Part shown: one piece after another, positions 15,409 to 24,373 of the stretch
How the letters are laid out: each line of letters starts with the position of its first letter
Numbering within the stretch: position 1 is the first letter of the stretch
Position numbers and translations under genes: made by a program
The notes under the pieces: generated by a model
Seen by the model: only the letters and a program-made list of their open reading frames with translations
What the model was told of the DNA's origin: nothing
Databases searched by the model: none
Assembly (NCBI GenBank): GCA_035556135.1
Contig: DATMFO010000003.1
Coordinates: 1,054,001-1,118,000 of the forward strand
Direction: 5' to 3'
From: ZC4RG30 sp035556135
GTDB taxonomy: Bacteria; Pseudomonadota; Gammaproteobacteria; Steroidobacterales; Steroidobacteraceae
Length of the DNA: 64,000 nucleotides

Positions 15409-16472
15409 TGCGCAGCTCCCTGCTTCTGGGCCTGCTGGTCGCAGGCTCGTCCCTGGCTGGCGAACCCGCAGCCGGACCAGGTCCGGTGCCGGAGCGTGCG
15501 GTCGGCCGCTGGATGCAGCCGTCTGCGGCGCCTCTATCCGCCGATGCCCGCATTTTCCTGGTAGCCGGTGCACGGGATATCGCAAATTTCGCGCAGGAGG
15601 TGGTCGACCAGCGCAGGCTGTGGCTCTCGAGGGGCTACACGCCGGAACAGATTGAATGTTTCTTTGCCGCACCTCCGCCACAACAGACCGATGACGCCGG
15701 GCAGTTCCTCGCCCTGGAGGAATCGCTTCTGCCCTGTCATCTCGCATCACCGCGGGAAGTCCTCGCTGCCCTGAAGGAGGTGGCGAGGGAATATCCCGCG
15801 GATCACTTCTATCTCTACCTCAGCAGTCACGGCACGCCACCCGTGCTCGGCCTGCCGGAACCGGTAGTGAGATCCATTGATCCCCAAGCCAGCTGGTTGC
15901 CCCAGGCTCTCGCCGAGGCACGCGCCGACAAGGCTTCGCAGGCCTACCAGTGGCTGGCGCCCTTCCAGGTCTCCATGGAGGGCATCCGCCTGGATTCACA
16001 GCGCTGGGGATGGGCTTCCTATTTCGCGCGCCTGTACCAGTCACGGATCACTTCCGACATGGATCCGCGCGAACACATGTTCACACCGGCACTGCTGGCG
16101 GATGCCTTGCAGGCCTTTCCCGCCAGCGTGCGCAAGGTGGTCGTGATCCAGGCCTGCTATTCCGGCGGATTCGTACTGCCCCCGAAGAAAGCGCCGGCTC
16201 CCGAGGAGACCCTGCGCAACGTGAAGAAGACCACCGTGATCACTGCCGCGCGAGCGGATCGCACCAGCTTTGGTTGCGACAGCAGTGGAGAGACCACCCT
16301 CTTCGGAGGCTCATTCCACAAGGTCCTCGAATCACATCCAGACCAGGCCGTGCCGCAGCTGAACTGGCGCAAGCTGCACAGGCAGGTGGCGAAGGAAGTC
16401 GAGCAGCTGGAGCAGCAGGCGGGAATTTCTTCCCGCCAGCGCTCGGAGCCGCAGTTCTATTACGGCCGCTGA
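15408..16472 (+). CDS. exported caspase-fold (peptidase C13-like) cysteine peptidase
   Basis: 354 residues with a signal peptide (MRSSLLLGLLVAGSSLAG). The clan CD dyad is visible: a hydrophobic strand followed by SSHG (FYLYLSSHG, His141), and a second strand ending in ACYSGG (VVVIQACYSGG, Cys250), as in legumain-like C13 peptidases. DRTSFGC and STLFGGSF-like segments (ETTLFGGSF) resemble the substrate-pocket region. It begins one base into the lectin-like gene's stop, so both are made together, probably for export. Its last 13 bases overlap the convergent CDRACL-family gene. Confidence 0.75.
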   Translation: MRSSLLLGLLVAGSSLAGEPAAGPGPVPERAVGRWMQPSAAPLSADARIFLVAGARDIANFAQEVVDQRRLWLSRGYTPEQIECFFAAPPPQQTDDAGQFLALEESLLPCHLASPREVLAALKEVAREYPADHFYLYLSSHGTPPVLGLPEPVVRSIDPQASWLPQALAEARADKASQAYQWLAPFQVSMEGIRLDSQRWGWASYFARLYQSRITSDMDPREHMFTPALLADALQAFPASVRKVVVIQACYSGGFVLPPKKAPAPEETLRNVKKTTVITAARADRTSFGCDSSGETTLFGGSFHKVLESHPDQAVPQLNWRKLHRQVAKEVEQLEQQAGISSRQRSEPQFYYGR

Positions 16473-17488
16473 GGCGGAGCTGGAGCAGCCGCCGGAGCAG
16501 GCAACGGCCAGTTGCCGTCGTACGGCGGCCAGTTCGGCACAGCCAGCTCGGGCGGCGGATAGAACATCGCCGTATAGGTGGTGCGGATCTTCGCGTCATC
16601 GATCATGAACCACCAACTGGAGACCAGCCGCCGCGTGGGCGATCCCGGCCGGCGAACGAACGCAGCCGTAGCCAGCACCACCTGCTGCTCTTCGTCGATG
16701 AGCGGAGTGCGGCGGGCCACCACCATCGCCGCGTTGAAATTCTGCAGCCCGGTGACGCAGTCGGGATTGCCCCCACCTGCCTGCGGCGGCGGACCAGCCG
16801 GTCCAGGCGGACCAGCCGGGCCGGGCGGACCGGCCTGCTGTCCGGGACGCGGCGGCGCAGGAGGCAGGAAGTCACCACCTGGCGCGGGGTGCCCGTTCTC
16901 GGCGCGACCGCAGCCCTTGTGCGTGAGGGCAATCGAGCCGTCATGCGAAGTGATGGCATCGAAGTAGCTGTCGACGATGCGACTGAGCGTGGCGCGGTCG
17001 ACAAGCTTGCCTTCCGACGGCGCCCCCTGCCGGGGCGGATGCAGCGCAAGGTAATCCGGATTGTGCAGCACCGGCCCGCTCAGGCCCGGATCGCCCGCGC
17101 GGGCGATGTACCACTCCGCCTCGGTGAGGGCCTTCTCTTCCACCCGCAGTCGCACTGTGACGATGGCGGTGGCATCCCCTTCTTTCATGGTGCCGTAGTA
17201 GCCTGCCTGGCCCGTCACCGGATCAAAGTACCGGCGCTGAACTTCGCCCAGGGCGGTGATGGATTGCCAGACCCCCTGCCCGGGCGCCACGTTGATGGCG
17301 TTCTCGGTCTGGCGGAAGCCCAGGACCAGGGGCGCCTTCGAAGGATCATGCGCAATGACCGCATCGAGATAAGTGGTCAGCATGCCATCGAGGCAGGCGC
17401 GATCGCAGCCCTCCTGTACCGGTGCCTTGTTGCAGCCTGCGACTGCGAGCAGAGCGGCACATGCCGCCAGCAGCTTGTAGTGCTTCAT
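16460..17488 (-). CDS. CDRACL-family lipoprotein with Gly/Pro insertion
   Basis: 342 residues. The lipobox AVAGC predicts a lipid anchor. It shares the N-terminal block CDRACL...TYLDAVIAHDPS and the C-terminal layout with the next gene (CDRACLTGLLNTYVDALVARDPS), so the two are tandem paralogues. The family may be the one catalogued as DUF8021, but I cannot confirm that. After the shared CGR motif this copy carries a Gly/Pro tract (APPRPGQQAGPPGPAGPPG, ~204-245) before resuming at NPDC; the paralogue has CGRADC with no gap. Function unknown. Confidence 0.7.
   Translation of the reverse strand: MKHYKLLAACAALLAVAGCNKAPVQEGCDRACLDGMLTTYLDAVIAHDPSKAPLVLGFRQTENAINVAPGQGVWQSITALGEVQRRYFDPVTGQAGYYGTMKEGDATAIVTVRLRVEEKALTEAEWYIARAGDPGLSGPVLHNPDYLALHPPRQGAPSEGKLVDRATLSRIVDSYFDAITSHDGSIALTHKGCGRAENGHPAPGGDFLPPAPPRPGQQAGPPGPAGPPGPAGPPPQAGGGNPDCVTGLQNFNAAMVVARRTPLIDEEQQVVLATAAFVRRPGSPTRRLVSSWWFMIDDAKIRTTYTAMFYPPPELAVPNWPPYDGNWPLPAPAAAPAPPQRP
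16768..16866 (-). repeat. Pro/Gly-coding tract inside CDRACL-family gene
   Basis: About 100 bases encoding repeated GPPGPAGPP-type residues on the minus strand. It interrupts a motif that is continuous in the adjacent paralogue. Confidence 0.8.
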
Positions 17489-17504
17489 CTTCCCCCCTCT
17501 TCTT

Positions 17505-18407
17505 CTATTTGACCGGATCGGACGAGGGCCAGTAGCGTGCCGTGGCCATCGGCAGGCCCTTGAAGAAGGCATTGATCGACTGGATCTGCCCTCCCCACAC
17601 CTTGAATGCCTCGAAGGTCACCAGCGCATTGCCCTCGCCATAGGAGTTGCCGGTGAGACCGAAGTTCATCCACAGTAGCACCACGCCGTTCTCCTCATCC
17701 ACAGCGGCCACGCTGGCGATGATGCCGGGATGCAGGATGATGTTCTGCGCATAGAGTCCGCAGTCGGCGCGGCCGCAACCCGGTCCGGCGGTGATCACGC
17801 CATTCTCCACGCGATAGCCCCCGGGGGCGAATGGTGTCTGGCCATCGGTGAAGCTGCCGACGCGCAGTCCCTCGGTGTAGGTGAGGGCGATCCTGATCAT
17901 GTCCTTGCGCGACTGCCGCTTGCCGCGGGGAACCGCATCGTCCATGCCGCGCACCGGTTTGTTCAGCTCCGTGGGCTGGAAGCGTGATTCGGCATTGATG
18001 CGCTGGACCAGGGTCTCGATGCCGGCAATCTTGCGGCCTTCCACGTGCAGCAGCACGGAGAGCAGCGCCTGCGTCTGGCCTTCGAGCACCACCACGTGGC
18101 TGGCTGCGACCTGTCTCGTGGTGTCCAGGTAATCGTGGCGGAATGAGCCCTTGCCAGTGACGGTCTTCCAGAGCCCATCGCCGAGGCGGATGTCCCGGGA
18201 GTCCTCGGTGATACGCACCTTCTCCGCCAGCGGCAGCCGTGAGGGGTCCCGCGCCACGAGGGCGTCTACATAGGTATTGAGCAGACCGGTCAGGCAGGCG
18301 CGGTCGCACGCCCCGGCGGCAGCTGCGGAATGAGAAAAACCGATAGCCAGCAGCGTGACCAGGGCGACCAGTGTGCTGGCCGCCGGCGTTTTGCGTTGCG
18401 AAGACAT
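17505..18407 (-). CDS. CDRACL-family exported protein
   Basis: 300 residues. The ATG at 18407 follows GGGGA at good spacing and starts a signal peptide (cut near HSAAAAG). The mature protein opens with CDRACL and continues with LGDGLWKTVTGKGSFRHDYLD; this and the later GCGRADC motif are shared with the downstream paralogue. A second half (SRKDMIRIALTYTEGLRVGSF) resembles an NTF2-like helix-strand pattern; this is tentative. Stop and next start are 16 bp apart, so the pair is an operon that may begin at the DUF6152 gene upstream. Confidence 0.7.
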   Translation of the reverse strand: MSSQRKTPAASTLVALVTLLAIGFSHSAAAAGACDRACLTGLLNTYVDALVARDPSRLPLAEKVRITEDSRDIRLGDGLWKTVTGKGSFRHDYLDTTRQVAASHVVVLEGQTQALLSVLLHVEGRKIAGIETLVQRINAESRFQPTELNKPVRGMDDAVPRGKRQSRKDMIRIALTYTEGLRVGSFTDGQTPFAPGGYRVENGVITAGPGCGRADCGLYAQNIILHPGIIASVAAVDEENGVVLLWMNFGLTGNSYGEGNALVTFEAFKVWGGQIQSINAFFKGLPMATARYWPSSDPVK

Positions 18408-18422
18408 CAATTCCCCTTCCAT

Positions 18423-19556
18423 CTATTGCTGGAACTCCGGCGTCATGTCCCTGCAGGGCTGTTTCTGGAAGGGCACGTCGGAGAGATACATCACGTCGTA
18501 ACTTTCGTACGGCGCTGCCAGGTAGACCGGATCGGTCACCGAGTAGTCACGTCGCAGCGAGAATCTCTGCGGATCGAATGTGAAGCGCTCGACCACATGC
18601 AACTGCTCGCTGCTGCGCGTGGGCGGTGACAGCACGCCGGCAGCAAAACCCACGGTATCGACCACCAGCGTGTTGCCTTCCCAGCGGCCGATGGAGTGGC
18701 CGGCCGGAGTGGGCCGGAGACGGTCCGGATGTCTGGCCATGCCTACGTAGATGCGCCGCTCGAAGTTGTAGAGGCCATATGTGATGTCGATGACCTTCTG
18801 GCCATTGGGCAATGTCTTCTGCGTGAAACGGTTGATGGGCCAGTCGGCCGTCCAGTCGCGGATGATGCTGGTCGGCTTGCAGGCGAACCAGGGATTGTCC
18901 CTGGGCGAGCGGCTGTTGAAGGCATCTGCCGCCTTCTTTCCTTCGGGTGTGTACACCACTGTTGGCCGTGGTGGCTGTGTGGCCTGCACCTGCTGCAGGG
19001 TGATCCGGCCGGCCGCGAAGTCCTTCGACAGGCTCTTGGGGATCATCGAACCATTGCCGCCACTGGGCGGCACGGTAAGCACGAGCTGCTCCACCGCCCA
19101 GTCGCCGCTGATGTTCGGCTGGCCGTCAGGCAGGCGCAGCGGCCGTTTAGACGTGTCGACTGCGCTGGTCTGGAACTGGTCATTGCGGTTGATCTTCGGC
19201 GCATCGCCGAGCTTGAAGTTCTCGATGTAGCAGGCGTTGGGGTCGAGGCGGTGCGGGTGTCCATCGATCTCGACGTGCGATCCCACCTTGAACATTTCCT
19301 TCGACCAGCCAGAGCGCTTCAGCAGCGTGGCTGCACGCATCTCACAGCGCAGGTGCAGCTTCCTGCCATCCTTGCCGATGGCGTCGATCTCCATGTAGGA
19401 GTGGGGATTGATGAAGTGCATCTTCGTGAGCGTGCCGGACCAGGCTGCGGGCACGTTCATCTGGAACTCGCCGAAACTATGGTGAGCCAGCGAGGGGCCG
19501 GCCGGAAAAGCCAGGGCCAGAAGAAGGAAGGTCGAGCGCAGCACTCTGAGAGACAT
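18423..19556 (-). CDS. exported DUF6152 family protein
   Basis: 377 residues with a signal peptide ending ...PSLAHHSFGEF. The HHSFGEFQMNVPAAWSGTL start and the FINPHSYMEIDA segment are hallmarks of DUF6152, exported proteins of unknown function with many His near the mature N-terminus. Residues ~130-377 (PDGQPNISGDWAVEQLVL, GHSIGRWEGNTLVVDTVGF, RDYSVTDPVYL) form a second, beta-rich domain often found behind DUF6152. The downstream CDRACL gene starts 15 bp after its stop, so they are co-transcribed. Confidence 0.8.
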   Translation of the reverse strand: MSLRVLRSTFLLLALAFPAGPSLAHHSFGEFQMNVPAAWSGTLTKMHFINPHSYMEIDAIGKDGRKLHLRCEMRAATLLKRSGWSKEMFKVGSHVEIDGHPHRLDPNACYIENFKLGDAPKINRNDQFQTSAVDTSKRPLRLPDGQPNISGDWAVEQLVLTVPPSGGNGSMIPKSLSKDFAAGRITLQQVQATQPPRPTVVYTPEGKKAADAFNSRSPRDNPWFACKPTSIIRDWTADWPINRFTQKTLPNGQKVIDITYGLYNFERRIYVGMARHPDRLRPTPAGHSIGRWEGNTLVVDTVGFAAGVLSPPTRSSEQLHVVERFTFDPQRFSLRRDYSVTDPVYLAAPYESYDVMYLSDVPFQKQPCRDMTPEFQQ

Positions 19557-19639
19557 GGACTTGCTCCCCGTTTGCCGCGAGCATAGGGCAGCCATCGAGG
19601 CCTTGTCGATCTTGCCAGCACCCCGGGAGAACTGCGCCC

Positions 19640-20275
19640 ATGACCAGAACAAGAAGCCTGAAAGGACCTGCAACATCGCTGGGCATCGCGCTCTGCGCCT
19701 TCTCGGCACAGGCCCTGGCCCTGCCACCGCCGCCCTATGCCGTGGTGGATATCGGCCGCTCCCGGATCGCGATGGACGCGTCTGCCATCGAAGAAGCGGG
19801 ACTGCAGCCCACGGGACGTGATCGCAACGCCACCGGATTCGGAATCACGCTCGGCTGGCCGTTCACGAAGCACCTGGCCGCAGAGGGCACCTTCCTCGAG
19901 CTTGGAGAGGGCAAGCTCGACGTTGCCACCCAGGGCCCTCCTCCCGTGACCAACTCCAGGATTGGCGTGCAATCCTACGGAATGCTGCTTGCACTGGCGG
20001 GCACCTGGCCCATTCATGACAGGTTGTCCGTGGAGGGCCGGGCCGGCACCTATCTTGGCAAGTCAGAGACCAGGATCCGGGGTTCGACGGGAGGCAACCT
20101 CGGCTACAACAGGTTGCTCGGATCAGACTCCGACTTTGGCCTGGCCGTTGCAGTCGGCGTGGTGGCCGCGTTCAACGACACCTGGGCGCTGCGCGCCGGA
20201 TACGACTACATCGACGGAGCATTCGGCAAGAACGCCGGACGAATCTCGCTGGGGCTTAGATTCAACTGGCCCTGA
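19640..20275 (+). CDS. small outer-membrane beta-barrel protein (OmpA/OmpW-like)
   Basis: 211 residues. Signal peptide ending near ALALPPPPY, then alternating hydrophobic strands (YAVVDIGRSRIAM, GFGITLGWPFT, LSVEGRAGTYLG, WALRAGYDYIDG) ending ISLGLRFNWP, the pattern of an 8-stranded outer-membrane barrel. No peptidoglycan-binding domain follows, so it resembles a barrel-only OmpA-like protein. Function unknown. It is divergent from the DUF6152 gene with 83 bp between starts. Confidence 0.7.
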   Translation: MTRTRSLKGPATSLGIALCAFSAQALALPPPPYAVVDIGRSRIAMDASAIEEAGLQPTGRDRNATGFGITLGWPFTKHLAAEGTFLELGEGKLDVATQGPPPVTNSRIGVQSYGMLLALAGTWPIHDRLSVEGRAGTYLGKSETRIRGSTGGNLGYNRLLGSDSDFGLAVAVGVVAAFNDTWALRAGYDYIDGAFGKNAGRISLGLRFNWP

Positions 20276-20298
20276 GCAGCTGCTGCCAGCCCTGCTGG

Positions 20299-21486
20299 TC
20301 AGTCCAGACCGGCCTTCGACAGACCTCGCAGATACCGGTCCACGAACTCCGGGGCACGCGCAAAGAAGAAATCCTGGCGCGCATACGCCAGGTCGTACCC
20401 GGGTTTCAGCTTGCGCAGGCGATCTGCCACCGCCTGCGCATCCTCAACTTGTCCGCGCTCCGCGAGCAGTGCACACAGTGTCGCGAGCGGCCAATATGTC
20501 GCATGTTGCTGCCGCAACGCCGCGCGGACGAAATCCTCCGCCTCTTCAAGCCGGTCCAGGCGGAACAGCGCCACCCCGCGCATGTGATGGAATGCCCACA
20601 GGTGCGGATCCTGGGGACTCAGCCGTACGGCTTTCTCATACAGGGGTAGCGACATCCCGGGGTGATCCCACACGCTGTGGCAGAACGCGAGCGCGAAGTA
20701 GGCCTGCGCGAAACTGCGATTTGCCTCCAGCGCCTGCTCCAGCTCGGCCCGCGCCTCGGGATAGCGACGCAGCAGGCATAGCGACCGGCCCAGCGCAAAC
20801 CGGTTGAACGCGTCGTCGGGCTCCATGCCGACGGCGGCCTGCGATTCTTCGAGTGCGAGCTGCAGTTCGGCATTGCGCTGTTGGGGCGAGCCGTAGAAGG
20901 CCAGTTGCAATGCTGCATACGCGAGACCGGCGCGGGCACGGGCGAGGCCGGCATCGAACGCCAGCGCACGGCGGAACCAGCCCTTGGCGGTTTCGAGATC
21001 CTCCGCAGTGAACCGGTACAGATGCCAGAACGCCTGGTGGCAGCAGTTCCATGCCTGGAACTGTTCAGGGCGCTTGCGCTCGGAGCGCTGGCGCTCGATC
21101 TGTCCCAGCTTCGGCTCGATGGTGGCGGCGATCTGCTGCGCGATCTCCTCGATGACGGCCTGCACGCTGGTGTTCTCGACCCGGTAGCTGTGCGTCCACA
21201 ACAGCCGTCCGCTTTCGCAATCGGCGAGCTCGGCGTCGATGCGGCCGTGGCCGTCCTGCCAGCTGATGCGCCCGCTGAGCAGGTAGCCGACACCAAGGGT
21301 GGCGCCGATCTGGCGGGGCGCTGCCTTCGGGTCCACTGCAAAACTGGAACCCCTGGCGATCACCGTCAGCCACTTGTGGCAAGCGAGCAGACCGATGATG
21401 TCCGCAGCAATGCCCTCGCCCACGTAGGTGCGACCGGCCTGCTCCCCGAGCATCTCGAACGGCAGCACTGCGATGCCAGTGGGCGG
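20299..21486 (-). pseudogene. TolB-like/TPR regulatory protein, 5' truncated
   Basis: Recognisable sequence runs from PPTGIAVLPFEMLGEQ (near 21480) to the stop at 20299. The N-terminal part (IAVLPF ... GIAADIIGLLACHKWLTVIARGS) is the TolB-like domain seen behind adenylate-cyclase or winged-helix domains. The rest is a series of TPR helices (RALAFDAGLARARAGLAYAA, GRSLCLLRRYPEARAELEQA). The frame stays open upstream but becomes antisense to a PLP decarboxylase fragment, and no start codon suits the domain edge. The N-terminal domain is therefore missing at a junction near 21486. Confidence 0.75.
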
Positions 21487-21487
21487 A

Positions 21488-22051
21488 TTCAGCTGCGCGT
21501 TTCTTGCGGAAGCGGTCACGGCTGACGCAATGGGCGTGCTGGGATTGGGGCGGGACGCCCTGGTCAAGGTGCCCTGCGATGCGCAGGGACGCATCCGGAT
21601 CGACGCGCTGGTCCAGGGCCTCGACCAGGCGGACGGTCTGCCGGTGGCCATCGTGGGCAATCTCGGCAGCACGAATTCCGGCGCCATCGACCCCGTGGGC
21701 GAGCTGGTGGAGATCGCCCGCAGCCGGAACCTGTGGCTGCACCTGGACGGCGCCTATGGCCTGCCCGGCGTGCTCGACCCTGCGGTTGCAGCGCTGTACG
21801 ACGGCATGGCCGAGGCTGATTCGATCATTGTGGATCCCCACAAGTGGCTGGGCGCGCCGGTGGGCATTGGCGCAACGTTCGTGCGGGACATCGAGCTGCT
21901 GCAACGTGCATTCACGCAGGGACCGGCGGCCTACCTGGAGGGATCGCTGGCAGCGCAGACCTTCGTCCATTCGATGGACAGCCTGGGCACGCCCTATTCC
22001 GACTGGGGTGTTGAGCTATCAGCGCCGTCGCGCGGCGCTGTGGTGTGGGCA
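21488..22051 (+). pseudogene. group II PLP-dependent decarboxylase, internal fragment
   Basis: About 188 codons from the middle of an aromatic-L-amino-acid-decarboxylase-type enzyme: LGLGRDALVKVPCDAQGRIR, VGNLGSTNSGAIDPV, NLWLHLDGAYGLP and SIIVDPHKWLGAP. The last contains the PLP lysine (HKW). About 200 N-terminal residues are missing before 21488 and the C-terminal third after GAVVWA (22051) is missing too. It lies between two other truncated genes. It cannot make an active enzyme as it stands. Confidence 0.8.
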
Positions 22052-22052
22052 T

Positions 22053-22853
22053 CCCCTCTTCCGCCCGCTCCTGATGCAAGGGTGGTCACCGGACTTCATC
22101 CCGCTGATCGCGGAAGAAGCCGTGACAGGCGCGCGCATCGACCGGCTGATCGGCATCAACGGCAGCGACGCGATGCGCTGCGCGCGGGAGCTGGCGCAGA
22201 AGGAAGGCATCTTCGTCGGCACGTCATCCGGCGCGACCTTCGCCGGTGCGCTGCAGGTGGCACGGGAGGCAGCGCCGGGCTCGACCATCCTCTGCATGCT
22301 GCCCGATACCGGCGAGCGTTACCTGACGACGCCGCTGTTCGCCGACGTGCCGGAAGACATGACTGAGGAGGAGCGGGAAATCTCGCGCTCCACACCGGGC
22401 TGCCGGTTTGATGTTGCTGCCGCGGGCGCCGCCCCGGCACCAATGGAGGCCGTGGATCCGGCCGCGCGGACAGCACTGGAGAAGGCGATCCACGATCCAG
22501 CGAATCCCATCGTGATGTTCGCGCTGGAGTGGTGCGAATTCTGCTGGTCTGCGCGCAAGCTGTTCGAGCACTACGGCATACCCTGTCGCCCCATTGCGGT
22601 GGATTCGGTGGAATACCAGCAGGACAACCATGGTGGAAAGCTGCGCACTGCGCTGCGCGAACGCACCGGGTGGGTCACCCTGCCGCAGATCTTTGTGGGT
22701 GGCGATTTCGTCGGCGGTGCCACGGACCTGTTCGATGAGTGCATCAAGGGCCGTCTGCAGCAGCGTCTTGAAGAACAGCACATCACGTTGAGGGAACCCA
22801 TCGTGAACCCCTATGGGTTCCTGCCGAAGTGGCTGCACCCGCGATCGAAGTGA
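22053..22853 (+). pseudogene. cysteine synthase-glutaredoxin fusion, 5' truncated
   Basis: The frame enters at 22053, a few bases after the decarboxylase fragment ends. It encodes the C-terminal half of an O-acetylserine sulfhydrylase/cystathionine beta-synthase-like enzyme (MQGWSPDFIPLIAEEAV, GIFVGTSSGATFAGALQVA, TILCMLPDTGERYL) and then a complete glutaredoxin domain (VMFALEWCEFC, LPQIFVGGDFVGGATDLFDE). The Grx active site is CEFC rather than CPYC. The PLP-lysine half is absent. The full parent gene would be a fused sulfur-metabolism enzyme; this copy is truncated or mis-joined. Confidence 0.8.
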
Positions 22854-22860
22854 TGCGCTG

Positions 22861-22879
22861 AGCCGGGACCCCTCCGGCT
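22861..22879. terminator. weak hairpin between convergent genes
   Basis: AGCCGG (22861-22866) pairs with CCGGCT (22874-22879) in the 33-bp gap between convergent stop codons. Six base pairs only and no T-run. Confidence 0.35.
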
Positions 22880-22886
22880 GCCCGCT

Positions 22887-23459
22887 TCAGAACAGATCTG
22901 GTTGTTCGGGCGGATAGGAAATCCGCATCCCCTCCGTCCGCGCAAACGGCGTCAGCTTGTGCATCCGGTGGCTTGTCGGCGAGAGGATTTCCACAGCCGG
23001 CACGCCATGCACGTTCAGCGCGTCTGCGACCAGGGAGCGGTGGCAGCGCCAGGGCACGGCTTCAGCGCACATGATGGCGGAACGCTTCCCGCGTCCCAGG
23101 CGCTTGAGTTCCTCCAGCGCTTCTCCAAATGCCGGGGTCTGCATGTAGTCGGCATAGCCGCGGAAGCTCGCATTGCGCCAGCCGGTGTTCGGGGAATCCT
23201 TGCGGGCGTGCCTGAGGCCACCCAGCGCCGGCATGGGGACGTATTCGATGCCCTCTCCCCCGAGGCTCCTGGCGAGCTCATCGGCATTGAACTGCGGATT
23301 GTGGCGCGAGCGGGGCACGGTGCGCACGTCGACCAGCCGCTCGATGCCATAGCCCTTCAACAGTGCGATGAACTGCCCGATGGGCAAGGTTGAATGCCCG
23401 ACGGTGAAGATTGAACCATCGGGCCAGTCGGGTTTCTCGCTGGAGGCTGAGCGCGCCAC
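22887..23459 (-). CDS. DUF488 family protein
   Basis: 190 residues if the GTG at 23459 is the start; no ATG exists near the domain edge (IFTVGHSTLPIGQFIALLKG). Family blocks are VDVRTVPRSRHNPQFN, then MCAEAVPWRCHRSLVADAL, with the conserved Cys/His cluster of DUF488. The function is unproven; links to nucleic-acid or radical chemistry have been proposed for relatives. The 246 bp between this gene and sodC hold no supportable gene. Confidence 0.8.
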   Translation of the reverse strand: MARSASSEKPDWPDGSIFTVGHSTLPIGQFIALLKGYGIERLVDVRTVPRSRHNPQFNADELARSLGGEGIEYVPMPALGGLRHARKDSPNTGWRNASFRGYADYMQTPAFGEALEELKRLGRGKRSAIMCAEAVPWRCHRSLVADALNVHGVPAVEILSPTSHRMHKLTPFARTEGMRISYPPEQPDLF

Positions 23460-23705
23460 CGGGCCCAGTCTACGCCTGCAACCCTGGCAAGTCGGGCTAC
23501 CTGGCGTATTCCGACTCGGTCGGTGAAGCGCGCCGGGTACCAGCTCACGGAATGCGAGCCGCCGGCGTGCCAGCGGATGCTTGCCCCGGCGGCTCGTCGG
23601 AAGCCGACTACAAAGACTTCTCGCCTGCGTCCACTGCGCAGCCAGCAGCGATTCGGGCACGCTGCCGCCAGACAATCCAGACCAACGAGCAACAAGGAAA
23701 GAATC

Positions 23706-24347
23706 ATGAAAAATATCGCGCTCGCACTGCTGATTCCGGTAGCGCTCTGCACGGCGTGCAGCAGGCAGGAGGAGCCAATGGCAGCACCGGAGTCTGAAAC
23801 CGCCGATGCGCGGCCCGAAGCAACGGCACCGCGGCCCGGCACCGCCACTGCACCCGGCAACGCAACTGCCGGCAATCCGGCCGCCCAGCCCACCATGCCC
23901 ACCGCCCATGCCGTCCTCACTGCGGCCGCCGGCGCCTCGGTGCAGGGGGGCTTCACGCTGGTCAACCAGGGGTCGGGCATTTCCATTCGCGGGGAGATCA
24001 CGGGCCTTGAGCCGGGATCGGAGCACGGTTTCCACGTGCACGAGGTGGGCGAGTGTGCCCTGCCCGCTTTCGAGAGCGCGGGCGCGCATTTCAATCCCAC
24101 CAAGGCTTCTCACGGCGGTCCTGATTCCGATGCCCGGCATCTGGGCGACCTGCCCAACGCCAAGGCGGACGAGAATGGCCGCGCCCTGATTGATGTGAAT
24201 GTCCAGGGCGTGACGTTGATGGACAAGGATGGTGCGCCTACCGAGATCCTGGGCAAGGCCATCGTTGTGCATGCCATGCGGGATGACTACAAGACGCAGC
24301 CTTCCGGGGATTCCGGCAACAGGATTGCCTGTGGCGTGATCCGCTGA
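23706..24347 (+). CDS. sodC: Cu/Zn superoxide dismutase, lipoprotein form
   Basis: 213 residues, start at 23706 after AAGGAAAG. The lipobox LCTAC predicts a lipid-anchored periplasmic enzyme; an Ala/Pro/Thr-rich stalk (~22-65) separates the anchor from the barrel. All ligands are visible: Cu by His110, His112, His128 and His189; Zn by His128, His136, His145 and Asp148; disulfide Cys117-Cys209; active-site Arg206 (GNRIACG). It converts superoxide to peroxide and oxygen outside the cytoplasm. It stands alone, with no operon partner. Confidence 0.95.
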   Translation: MKNIALALLIPVALCTACSRQEEPMAAPESETADARPEATAPRPGTATAPGNATAGNPAAQPTMPTAHAVLTAAAGASVQGGFTLVNQGSGISIRGEITGLEPGSEHGFHVHEVGECALPAFESAGAHFNPTKASHGGPDSDARHLGDLPNAKADENGRALIDVNVQGVTLMDKDGAPTEILGKAIVVHAMRDDYKTQPSGDSGNRIACGVIR

Positions 24348-24373
24348 GGGCCCGGGGCAACAGCGGGGCTGCC

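Noticed and set aside
13618..15750. A 710-codon open minus-strand frame extending well upstream of the hydrolase lipoprotein.
   Set aside because: Only the part from 14472 has a lipobox and hydrolase motifs; the upstream part is antisense to the lectin-like and caspase-like genes and has no recognisable domain.
23460..23705. Possible small gene or extension of the DUF488 protein between DUF488 and sodC.
   Set aside because: Frames here have no start with a ribosome site and no domain; the DUF488 domain edge is already met at 23459.
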